A stretch of DNA of 39,840 nucleotides from an uncultured Rhodospirillales bacterium. GTDB taxonomy: Bacteria > Pseudomonadota > Alphaproteobacteria > Reyranellales > Reyranellaceae. Both the position numbers and the translations under genes were made by a program. The DNA lies in assembly GCA_902825855.1 (NCBI GenBank), contig CADECW010000060.1, positions 1 through 39,840 of the forward strand. Direction: 5' to 3'. The notes under the pieces were generated by a model that made no database searches, was not told the origin of the DNA, and was given only the letters and a program-made list of their open reading frames with translations. This document shows positions 23,124-30,525 of the stretch, one piece after another. The stretch's first letter is position 1. Every line of letters starts with the position of its first letter.

Positions 23124-23522
23124 TTACCGCTTGCCCTTGCCGATGTGGGCGATGGCCTCGATCTCGACCAGGATTTCAGGCGCGGCGAGCGCGCTCACTT
23201 CGACCAGCGTCGAGGCAGGGAAATCGCCGGTGAAGAACTCGGCCCGTGCTTTCCACACCTTGGTGTTGTTCTTGATGTTGGTGACGTAGATCGTGACCTT
23301 AACCACGTCGGCCATGGCACCGCCGGCCGCTTCGACCATGCCCTTGATCTTGTTGAAGATCAGCTTGGCCTGCTCGTACTCGTCCATCTTGGCGAGCTGG
23401 GCGGGATCGGTGCCGCGCGCCGTCATGCCCGAGACGTAGGCGATGCCGTCCGACACCAGGCAGTTCGACCAGCGCTCGGGCGGCGGTTCGGGCACGTCGG
23501 GCGATGTCACGCGGCGAATCAT
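23124..23522 (-). CDS. RidA (YjgF/YER057c/UK114) family protein lacking the catalytic Arg
   Basis: This 132-residue small trimeric-type protein has the Rid motifs VSGMTARG and VVKVTIYVTNIKNN and the C-terminal LVEVSALAAPEILVEIEAIA. Archetypal RidA needs Arg105 in FPAR to deaminate enamine/imine intermediates; here the position is FPAS (S104). It therefore belongs to another Rid subgroup without proven imine deaminase activity. The ATG at 23522 follows GAGGAG. It sits 18 bp downstream of the Bug-type binding protein on the same strand and may be co-transcribed with it. Confidence 0.88.
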   Translation of the reverse strand: MIRRVTSPDVPEPPPERWSNCLVSDGIAYVSGMTARGTDPAQLAKMDEYEQAKLIFNKIKGMVEAAGGAMADVVKVTIYVTNIKNNTKVWKARAEFFTGDFPASTLVEVSALAAPEILVEIEAIAHIGKGKR

Positions 23523-23540
23523 GGGCGTCTCCTCGCTTCG

Positions 23541-24503
23541 CTATTCTGGTTTGGCGCCCGTAGACTTCACCACCGGCGTCCACTTGTCGATCTCGGACTG
23601 GATGAAGCGCGTCACTTCGGCCGGCGTTGCCGTGCTTGCCTCGGCCCCGATCTCCTCCCAGCGCTTGACCACGGCCGGCTCCTTGAGGACGGCCTGCATC
23701 TCGGTCGCCAGGCGATCGACGATGGGCTGCGGTGTCCTCGCCGGCACGGAGATGCCGAACCACGAATAGGAGATAAGGTCGGGGTAGCCGAGTTCCAGCA
23801 TGGTCGGCACGTCGGGGAAGGCGGGGCTGCGCTGCTCGCTGCTGACGGCGAGCGCGCGGACCTTGCCGGCCTTGATGTGCGGCGCGGCCGACGGCAGGGA
23901 ATCGAACATCGACGGCACGTTGCCGTTGATGGTGTCGACCATGGCGGGCCCGGCGCCGCGGTAGGGCACGTGGACCAGGGCGGCACCGATGACCTTTTCT
24001 AGCTGCGCGCCGAGCAGATGGTTGCTCGAACCCGCGCCCGAGGTCGCAAAGGCGAGCTTGCCGGGCTCGGCCTTGGCGATCTCGATGTACTCCTTGAATG
24101 TCTTGGCCTTGAAGTCCGGATTGACCACCAGGACGCTGGGATTGCGCGAAGCAATCGAGATGTGGATGAAGTCGGCCATCGGGTCGAAATCGGCGCCGCC
24201 ATAGAGTGTAGGCGAGATCGACAGGCCCGAGATCACCGACATCAGCAGCGTGTAGCCGTCGGGCGGCGCCTTGGCGACCAGGGCGGTGCCGACCATCGCA
24301 CCCTTGCCCGGCTTGTTGTCGACGATGATGTTCTGGCCAAGCCGCTGACCGAGATACTCGGCCACCATGCGGGCGATGACGTCGGTGGTCCCGCCCGGCG
24401 CGTAGGGCACGACGAGCTTGATGGGCTTGGTGGGCCAGGCTTGTGCCTGTGCCGGCAGGGCGGCCGCGAGCGAGGCGGCGATGAATGTGCGGCGAGGGAT
24501 CAT
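23541..24503 (-). CDS. Tripartite tricarboxylate transporter-type binding protein (Bug family)
   Basis: This 320-residue periplasmic binding protein begins MIPRRTFIAASLAAALPAQAQA, a signal peptide with RR near the start. It continues WPTKPIKLVVPYAPGGTTDVIAR, the invariant Bug N-terminus, followed by VDNKPGKGAMVGT. Later segments GAGSSNHLLGAQLEK and VPYRGAGPAMVDTINGNV line the ligand cleft in this family. No TctA or TctB permease genes are adjacent, so it is an orphan SBP, as is common in this family's large paralogue sets. It diverges from an ADP-forming acyl-CoA synthetase with only 20 bp between starts. Confidence 0.92.
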   Translation of the reverse strand: MIPRRTFIAASLAAALPAQAQAWPTKPIKLVVPYAPGGTTDVIARMVAEYLGQRLGQNIIVDNKPGKGAMVGTALVAKAPPDGYTLLMSVISGLSISPTLYGGADFDPMADFIHISIASRNPSVLVVNPDFKAKTFKEYIEIAKAEPGKLAFATSGAGSSNHLLGAQLEKVIGAALVHVPYRGAGPAMVDTINGNVPSMFDSLPSAAPHIKAGKVRALAVSSEQRSPAFPDVPTMLELGYPDLISYSWFGISVPARTPQPIVDRLATEMQAVLKEPAVVKRWEEIGAEASTATPAEVTRFIQSEIDKWTPVVKSTGAKPE

Positions 24504-24523
24504 GCGCCGAGTATACTCGGGCC

Positions 24524-26632
24524 ATGAGCCACCCCGACAAGCTGTTCGCTTCGCTGTTCGAACCCCGCCGCATCGCGCTGATCGGCGCCTCGGCCGATGT
24601 CACCAAGACGACATCGCGGCCGCAGCGCTTCCTGCGCAAGCACCGCTTTGCCGGCGAGATCCTGCCGATCAATCCGTCGCGGACCGAAATCCTCGGCGAG
24701 AAGGCCTTCAAGGATCTCGACGCCGTCGGCGGCGACATCGACCACGCCTACATCCTGTTGAACGGCAAGGCCGCGGTCGATGCGCTTGCGGCCTGCGGCC
24801 GGCGCGGCGTGAAGGTGGCGTCGATCCTGGCCGGCGGCTTCGCCGATGCCGGCGCGGCCGGTGCGTCGATGCAGGACGATCTCGCGCGCATCGTGCGCGA
24901 GACCGGCGTGCGACTGGTCGGGCCGAACAGCATCGGCACGGTCAGCACCGACCCTGCCGTGGCGCTCACCGCCAACGCGGCCTTCGCCGTCGACGAGCTG
25001 CGATCGGGCGCCTGGGGACTGGTCAGCCAGAGCGGCAGCCTGATCGGTGCCCTGCTGTCGCGCGCCGATGCGCGCGGCATCGGCTTCTCGCGCCTGATCT
25101 CGGTCGGCAACGAGGTCGATCTCGCGGTCGGCGAGATCGCCGACATGATGGTCGACGATCCCAGGACCGACGCGGTCCTGCTGTTCCTGGAGACGCTGCG
25201 CGACGGCGAGCGCTTGGCGCGCGCGGCGCGGCGTGCACATGCCGCGGGCAAGCCCGTGGTCGCCTACAAGCTCGGCCGCTCCAACGTCGGTCAGGAGCTC
25301 GCCAAGTCGCACACCGGCGCCATCGCCGGCTCCGACGCCACCTTCGACGCCTTCTGCCGCCGCCACGGCATCGTGCGCGTGTCGATGTTCGAATCGCTGG
25401 TCGACGTGCCGGCGCTGCTGGTCGATCGCCCGCCGTCGCGCGGCAAGCGTGTCGCCGTCGCCACCACGACCGGTGGCGGCGCGGCGATGGTGGTCGACAA
25501 CATGGCGATGGCCGGCCTCGACATCGCCGATCCGCCGCAAGCGCTGGTCGATTGGCTGAGACCGCTCGGCATCGCGGCAGGCGAAGGCAAGCTCGTCGAT
25601 CTCACCCTGGCCGGCGCCAAGCCCGAGATCGTGTCGGGCACGATCGAGCGCCTGCTGGCCGACGGCGCCAACGACGCGGCGATCTTCGTCGTCGGCTCGT
25701 CGGCGCAGTTCAATCCCGAGCTCGCCGTCGAGCCGCTGCTGAAGTTCGCGAAGTCGGCGAAGCCCTTCGCCGTGTCCTTGACGCCTGCGGCAGACAAGTC
25801 GCTGGCCCTGCTGACGGCGGCCGGCGTGCCGGCCTTCCGTCATCCGGAGTCCTGCGCCGAGGCCATGGCGGCCTGCCTGCTGCGACCCGCGCCGCGGCCA
25901 GTCGCTGCGCTCGCCGAGCCGAAGCGCCAGGCGCTCGACGCGCTCGAGGCCGGCCGCGTCAACGGCTTCGACGAGCGCCGCGCCGCGGAGTTCTTCGGCG
26001 CGCTCGGCGTGCCGCTTGCCAAGGCGCTGGCCGTCCCAGACGCCAGGCGTGTCTCTGCCGCGGTAGGAGAAATCGGGGCGCCGGTGGTGCTGAAGATCCT
26101 GTCGCGCGACATCGCCCACAAGACCGAAGCCGGCGGCGTGGCGCTCGGCATGCCCGACGGCCAGAGCGCGGCGCTGGCCGCACGCGAGATGGAGAACCGG
26201 GTCAAGGCGCACAGCCCGCACGCCAGGCTCGACGGCTTCCTGGTCCAGAGGATGGAGCGCGGTCTCGCCGAAGTGATCCTGGGCTTTCGACGTGATGCGC
26301 TGGTCGGCCCGACTGTCACGGTCGGCCTGGGAGGCGTGCTGGCCGAGATCTACAAGGACGCCGCAACGCGGCTGGCGCCGGTCGACGAGGCTGAAGCGCG
26401 GGAGATGATCGGCGAGGTGAAGGGACTTGCAACCATCGGCGGCTACCGCAACCTGCCGCGCGGCGATGTCGCCGCGCTCGCCAAGGCGATCGCTGCCTTC
26501 TCGACGCTCGCGCACAAAGGATTCGCGGACGTTTCGGAAGCGGAGATCAATCCGCTCCTGGTCAAGCGTGATGGCGAGGGCGTCGTTGCGGTCGACGGCC
26601 TGGTGGTGCTGAAAGGCGCACCGTCTTCCTGA
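24524..26632 (+). CDS. Acyl-CoA synthetase (NDP-forming), fused alpha-beta type
   Basis: This is a 702-residue enzyme. The N-terminal CoA-binding Rossmann domain (FEPRRIALIGASADVTK, 12-28) leads into a succinyl-CoA-ligase-like domain with NSIGT and SQSGSLIGALLSRA (169-181). The phosphohistidine segment KSHTGAIAGSD follows (H263). A C-terminal ATP-grasp domain (about 485-700) contains GAPVVLKILSRDIAHKTEAGGV and EINPLLV. It makes an acyl-CoA from acid, CoA and ATP with ADP plus phosphate, or runs in reverse. The start at 24524 is 20 bp from the divergent Bug gene; no strong Shine-Dalgarno is visible. Its stop and the stop of phhA lie in one TGACGTCA palindrome. The acid is unknown. Confidence 0.9.
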   Translation: MSHPDKLFASLFEPRRIALIGASADVTKTTSRPQRFLRKHRFAGEILPINPSRTEILGEKAFKDLDAVGGDIDHAYILLNGKAAVDALAACGRRGVKVASILAGGFADAGAAGASMQDDLARIVRETGVRLVGPNSIGTVSTDPAVALTANAAFAVDELRSGAWGLVSQSGSLIGALLSRADARGIGFSRLISVGNEVDLAVGEIADMMVDDPRTDAVLLFLETLRDGERLARAARRAHAAGKPVVAYKLGRSNVGQELAKSHTGAIAGSDATFDAFCRRHGIVRVSMFESLVDVPALLVDRPPSRGKRVAVATTTGGGAAMVVDNMAMAGLDIADPPQALVDWLRPLGIAAGEGKLVDLTLAGAKPEIVSGTIERLLADGANDAAIFVVGSSAQFNPELAVEPLLKFAKSAKPFAVSLTPAADKSLALLTAAGVPAFRHPESCAEAMAACLLRPAPRPVAALAEPKRQALDALEAGRVNGFDERRAAEFFGALGVPLAKALAVPDARRVSAAVGEIGAPVVLKILSRDIAHKTEAGGVALGMPDGQSAALAAREMENRVKAHSPHARLDGFLVQRMERGLAEVILGFRRDALVGPTVTVGLGGVLAEIYKDAATRLAPVDEAEAREMIGEVKGLATIGGYRNLPRGDVAALAKAIAAFSTLAHKGFADVSEAEINPLLVKRDGEGVVAVDGLVVLKGAPSS

Positions 26633-26634
26633 CG

Positions 26635-27384
26635 TCAGGCCACGCGAGTCTGTGCCGCTTCGAAGAGCTGACGGAAGTCGTCCAGGACAAAATACGTGTC
26701 CTGCAGCTTGTCGATCTGATAGGGCCGGCGCATGACGGTGGCCGCTTCGAACGGCAGCCGCTCGACGCCACCACCGGACATTGCATGCTTCACTTCGGCG
26801 GCGGACGATAGAATGCCTGCGCCGTAGATCTTGAGGCCCGCGGGCGTGCGGATCAGGCCGAATTCGACGGTGTACCAGTAGAGGCGCGCCAGAAGGTCGA
26901 TCTTGGACCCAGCTTCCAGCGCGCGCTGACCGTACATCTGCATGTAGTCGGCGAACACCGGATTGCTGAGCAGTGGCACGTGGCCGAAGAAATCATGGAA
27001 CAGGTCGGGCTCGACCAGGTAGTCGATCTCTGCGCGGCTACGTATCCACACGGTCACCGGGAACCGCCGATGGGCGAGATGATCGTAAAAGACCTCGTCG
27101 GTAATGAGACCCGGCACACCGACGACGCGCCAGCCGGTCAGCTTCTCGAGGCGCTCATTCACTGCATCGAAATCGGGGATGCTGTCGCTGATGCCGAGCG
27201 TCTCGAGGCCCTGCACGAACTCGGCGCACCCATGCAGCCTGGCAAGAGCGGTCTGTCGCTCGACCAGCAGACGCCATACGGCCTGGTTTTCATCGGAGTA
27301 GTCGCTCGTGTGCTGCGGCACGGTCCAGTCGGACGCCATACCTGCGTAGTCGCCGCGAAGGCTCTCGAGAGGGGCGAGGTTCAT
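26635..27384 (-). CDS. phhA: Phenylalanine 4-monooxygenase
   Basis: This 249-residue monomeric-type bacterial aromatic amino acid hydroxylase converts phenylalanine to tyrosine with tetrahydropterin and O2. The iron facial triad is visible: H130 and H135 in DLFHDFFGHVPLL, and E174 in YWYTVEFGLI. ITDEVFYDHLAHRRFPVTVWIR and GAGILSS are also family hallmarks. The length is that of bacterial PAHs, without a regulatory ACT domain. The start at 27384 has a weak AGG site; Met16 is an alternative. A divergent Lrp/AsnC gene 105 bp away is the likely regulator. No pterin carbinolamine dehydratase is seen in the window. Confidence 0.95.
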   Translation of the reverse strand: MNLAPLESLRGDYAGMASDWTVPQHTSDYSDENQAVWRLLVERQTALARLHGCAEFVQGLETLGISDSIPDFDAVNERLEKLTGWRVVGVPGLITDEVFYDHLAHRRFPVTVWIRSRAEIDYLVEPDLFHDFFGHVPLLSNPVFADYMQMYGQRALEAGSKIDLLARLYWYTVEFGLIRTPAGLKIYGAGILSSAAEVKHAMSGGGVERLPFEAATVMRRPYQIDKLQDTYFVLDDFRQLFEAAQTRVA

Positions 27385-27460
27385 GCCTGGAATATGGGGA
27401 GCAGGGGCTTAGAGAATCCCGGCGAAGTTGGGCTGTCCAAGGGCTCTGAATGGGATTAAT

Positions 27461-27487
27461 CTCTGATAAATGACAGATATTTAGAGA
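27461..27487. promoter_or_regulatory. AT-rich imperfect dyad upstream of the Lrp-type gene
   Basis: TCTCT (27461-27465) and AGAGA (27483-27487) enclose an AT-rich, partly symmetric segment with ATAAAT and ATTTA arms, ending three bases before the lrp start. Lrp/AsnC proteins bind such AT-rich dyads, so this is a candidate operator for autoregulation and for phhA. It stands out sharply from the GC-rich surroundings. Confidence 0.5.
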
Positions 27488-27489
27488 AA

Positions 27490-27987
27490 ATGCCTATGAT
27501 CGAGCTGGATGACATCGATAAACGTATCGTTGCCTCCCTTCAGGCCGAGGGCCGGCTGCCGATCGTCGACCTTGCCGACCGGGTTGGCCTGTCGCCGACA
27601 CCCTGCCAGCGCCGCGTCAAGCGCCTGGAAGAAGAAGGTGTGATCATGCGCTATGCCGCCCTGGTCTCGCCGCCGGCCCTGGGGCTCGGCCTCCAGGCGC
27701 TGGTCCAGGTGACGCTCGACGATCACTCGGAGAAGGTGGTCGAGGCTTTCGAGGCTGAGATCCGCGCCCGGCCCGAGGTCGTGGCCTGTTATGCCGTGAC
27801 CGGCGACATGGATTTCCTGTTGCATGTCCTGACACCGGATCTGGCGGGTTTCAGCGACTTTGCACTGAAGGCGCTGCTTCGCATGCCGGGCGTTCGCGGT
27901 ACACGTTCATCCTTCATCATGCAGGCGGTGAAGACCGACCTTGCCTGGGCGCCGATTCCGCAGTCGCCGGCGCGCAAGCCTCGTTAG
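27490..27987 (+). CDS. Lrp/AsnC-family transcriptional regulator
   Basis: This 165-residue regulator has an N-terminal helix-turn-helix (LDDIDKRIVASLQAEGRLPIVDLADRVGLSPTPCQRRVKRLEEEGVI, residues 6-52). The C-terminal RAM/AsnC domain (about 65-150) binds an amino acid and forms octamers. PEVVACYAVTGDMDFLLHV is the effector-site region. The start is ATG 27490 or ATG 27496; neither has a strong Shine-Dalgarno. Divergent position next to phhA points to aromatic amino acid sensing, as seen for Lrp-type activators of phenylalanine hydroxylase in other proteobacteria. Its TAG shares TTAG with the convergent small gene. Confidence 0.9.
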   Translation: MPMIELDDIDKRIVASLQAEGRLPIVDLADRVGLSPTPCQRRVKRLEEEGVIMRYAALVSPPALGLGLQALVQVTLDDHSEKVVEAFEAEIRARPEVVACYAVTGDMDFLLHVLTPDLAGFSDFALKALLRMPGVRGTRSSFIMQAVKTDLAWAPIPQSPARKPR

Positions 27988-28277
27988 CCGTACTCCGGCG
28001 ATTCAAGCGGCGGCACGGTCTCCGGCGCCGCCGGCTGCGGCACGGTGAAGGCCTTCTCGCGCAACAGCTCTTCCATGATAGCGATGCCCTTCTGGTAATC
28101 GCCTCTCTGGCAATCCAGCTCCGCGCCTTTGCGCGTGTGATTGCGGCGTCCGTCGGAATTGTTGCTGCGGCCGACACCGTAGCGGTCGTAGAAGGCTACG
28201 AGCTGGGCGCAACGCGCTGCCGGGGTGACGGTCGTCTGGGCCAGCTGGGCGGCGACGAGAAGAGCAAGGATCTCCAT
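27984..28277 (-). CDS. Small conserved exported protein of unknown function
   Basis: This 97-residue protein begins with a short hydrophobic export signal (MEILALLVAAQLAQT). The mature part has a striking polar motif RCAQLVAFYDRYGVGR, then SNNSDGRRNHTRKGAELDCQ, with two cysteines (about C23 and C55) that could form a disulfide, and then GDYQKGIAIMEELLREKAFTVPQP. I recall similar YDRYGxGR...NSDGxRNHTR proteins in alphaproteobacteria, all hypothetical; this memory is not verified here. It lies 5 bp downstream of the dehydratase on the same strand and converges on lrp with overlapping stops. Confidence 0.7.
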   Translation of the reverse strand: MEILALLVAAQLAQTTVTPAARCAQLVAFYDRYGVGRSNNSDGRRNHTRKGAELDCQRGDYQKGIAIMEELLREKAFTVPQPAAPETVPPLESPEYG

Positions 28278-28282
28278 TACCC

Positions 28283-29248
28283 CTAGACCGGATCACGATC
28301 GCCGAGCAGACGCAAGTAGAGCGGGCGGTCGATGTTTCCACCGCTCAGCACCAGTGCCACTCGCTTGCCAGCCATGCGGTCGCGTTCCTGCATCAAGGCG
28401 GCGAGGGCGGCGGCGCCGGCGCCTTCCGTGAGCTGGTGCGTGTCCTCGTAGTAGGCGCGCATGGCCATCGCGATCTCATCGTCGCTCACCTGCACGATGC
28501 GGTCGGCGCCCCTCAGAATGACGGCGAGCGCTTCCGCATCGGGGCCGCGCACGGCCATGCCGTCGGCCATGGTGTTGGCGCTGTTGGTCGGAACGACCTT
28601 GCCGGCGGCAAACGACAAGGCGTAAGCCGGCGCCTCGGTAGACACCACGCCCACCACCTTGGTGGCGCAGCCGAGGGCATCGCGCACGGCGATCACGCCG
28701 CAGATACCCGATCCCAAGCCGATCGGGACATAGACGGTGTCGAGTGTCGGCGCGCTACGAAACAGCTCCAGCGCATAGGTCGCCACGCCGCGCACCAGAT
28801 CGTGGTGGAAGGACGGAATCATCGAGAGGCCGCGTTCGTTCGCCAGCCGCATGGCGACATCCTTCGCGGCGTCGAAGTCGTGTCCGGACTCGATCAGCTC
28901 CGCCCCGAAAGCGCGCATGGCAGAGTTCTTCTCCACCGAATTGCCCTGCGGCACGACGATGGTGGCGGCAATGCCAACCTTGGCGGCGCCGACGGCGATG
29001 CTCTGGCCGTGATTGCCCCTGGTCGCGCTTATGACGCCCTTGAGCCCAGGCTGCGTGCGCTTCAGCCGATCCATGTAGACCAGCCCGCCGCGCACTTTGA
29101 AGGCACCAATCGGCGTATGGTTCTCGTGCTTCACCCAGACTTCGCAGCCGGTGCGCAGGGCGAGCAACGGCCATGCGTATTGCGCCGTCGGCGGCATGGC
29201 CGCGTAGACGATTTGCGCTGCGTCTTCGACTTCCCGCAGAGACAACAT
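28283..29248 (-). CDS. Threonine/serine dehydratase-type PLP enzyme
   Basis: This 321-residue fold-type II PLP enzyme has KHENHTPIGAFKVRGG, with the Schiff-base lysine K51, where classic threonine deaminases read SFKIRGA. ATRGNHGQSIAVGA is the substrate Asn loop and GLGSGICGV the phosphate-binding Gly loop. It has no C-terminal ACT regulatory domain, so it resembles catabolic TdcB or eutB-like dehydratases rather than biosynthetic IlvA. It would deaminate a hydroxy-amino acid to a 2-keto acid. The ATG at 29248 is chosen by the conserved N-terminus; a longer frame runs antisense into the M20 gene. It diverges from the M20 gene by 47 bp. Confidence 0.88.
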   Translation of the reverse strand: MLSLREVEDAAQIVYAAMPPTAQYAWPLLALRTGCEVWVKHENHTPIGAFKVRGGLVYMDRLKRTQPGLKGVISATRGNHGQSIAVGAAKVGIAATIVVPQGNSVEKNSAMRAFGAELIESGHDFDAAKDVAMRLANERGLSMIPSFHHDLVRGVATYALELFRSAPTLDTVYVPIGLGSGICGVIAVRDALGCATKVVGVVSTEAPAYALSFAAGKVVPTNSANTMADGMAVRGPDAEALAVILRGADRIVQVSDDEIAMAMRAYYEDTHQLTEGAGAAALAALMQERDRMAGKRVALVLSGGNIDRPLYLRLLGDRDPV

Positions 29249-29295
29249 GGCACCACTTTGGGCTAAGATGACCGATCTTCCAACCGGAGTACCTG

Positions 29296-30471
29296 ATGCC
29301 CGTTCTGCCGCGTTCGCTCGAGATCCAGGGCGAGATTGCCGCCATCCGCCGCGATATCCACGCCCATCCCGAGCTCGCCTATGAGGAGACGCGGACGTCG
29401 GACATCGTCGCCGCAAAGCTCGCCGAATGGGGTCTGGAGGTGACGCGGGGGCTTGGCAGGACCGGCGTCGTCGGAACCTTGCGCAAAGGCAACTCGTTGA
29501 AATCCATCGGCCTTCGTGCCGATATGGATGCCCTGCCAATGGAAGAGGTCAACGATTTCCAGCATCGTTCGCAGAACGCCGGCCGCATGCATGCCTGCGG
29601 CCACGACGGCCACACGGCCATGCTGCTCGGTGCGGCCAAGATGCTGAGCGAAAAGCGCGACTTCGAAGGTGCAGTGCACTTCATCTTCCAGCCGGCCGAG
29701 GAAGGCGGCGGCGGCGCGCGCGAGATGATCAACGACGGGCTGTTCGAGAAATTCCCCTGCGACGCCGTCTTCGCCATTCACAACAAGCCGGGCGTGCCGC
29801 TCGGTCACATCGTCACCAAGCCGGGTCCGCTGCTGGCGGCGGCCGACCGCTGGGACATCCGCATCGCCGGCAAGGGCGGTCATGCCGCGCACCCGCACCT
29901 TGCCGTCGATCCCCTCGTGGTCGGCGCCAACGTCGTGCTGGCGCTGCAGACCATCGTCGCGCGCAACATCGATCCGCTCGACGCCACCGTGGTCACGGTC
30001 GGCTTCTTCAAGGCGGGCTCGGCCTACAACGTCATCCCGGCCGACGTCCATATCGGCGGCACCACCCGAACGACGACGCCGGCCAATCGCGAGCTGGTGA
30101 AGCGCCGCATCGAGGAGATTTGCCGCGGCGCCGAGCAGATGCATGGCGTGAAGATCGAGGTCGAGCACCGGCCCGGCTATCCGCCCACGGTGAACAATGA
30201 GGAGCGCGTCCGCTTCGCCCTCGACGTGGCGGCCGGCGTGTGCGGCGATCACGCCGTGAGCGACAAGGTCCGTCCCAGCATGGGTGCGGAAGACTTCTCC
30301 TACATGCTCGAAAAGGTCCCGGGCGCCATGGTGATGCTGGGCAATGGCGGCGGTCCCGAGGCGATCAGCCTGCACAATCCGCGCTACGACTTCAACGACA
30401 TGGCGATCCCGTTCGGCGTCAGCTTCTTCGTGCGTACCGTCGAGCGTTTCCTCGAGGCTCAGGCGAGGTAA
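29296..30471 (+). CDS. M20-family amidohydrolase (hippurate hydrolase/N-acyl-amino-acid deacylase type)
   Basis: This 391-residue di-metal hydrolase has IHAHPELAYEE (21-31), GLRADMDALPM (72-82, metal Asp) and the metal-binding MHACGHDGH (98-106). The catalytic Glu pair is in FQPAEEGGGGA (131-141), and SLHNPRYDFND carries the C-terminal His. The cysteine in HACGHDGH marks the Mn/Zn aminoacylase and IAA-amino-acid hydrolase branch. The central lid domain has GKGGHAAHPHLAVDP. It cleaves N-acyl or N-aroyl amino acids. The start at 29296 follows GGAGTACCTG. It is likely a single gene or paired with the exporter 54 bp downstream. Confidence 0.92.
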   Translation: MPVLPRSLEIQGEIAAIRRDIHAHPELAYEETRTSDIVAAKLAEWGLEVTRGLGRTGVVGTLRKGNSLKSIGLRADMDALPMEEVNDFQHRSQNAGRMHACGHDGHTAMLLGAAKMLSEKRDFEGAVHFIFQPAEEGGGGAREMINDGLFEKFPCDAVFAIHNKPGVPLGHIVTKPGPLLAAADRWDIRIAGKGGHAAHPHLAVDPLVVGANVVLALQTIVARNIDPLDATVVTVGFFKAGSAYNVIPADVHIGGTTRTTTPANRELVKRRIEEICRGAEQMHGVKIEVEHRPGYPPTVNNEERVRFALDVAAGVCGDHAVSDKVRPSMGAEDFSYMLEKVPGAMVMLGNGGGPEAISLHNPRYDFNDMAIPFGVSFFVRTVERFLEAQAR

Positions 30472-30525
30472 CCGATGCGTCCCAGCGAAGTCCCGAGCGC
30501 AACGAAGGATTTCTGAAGCGCTCGC

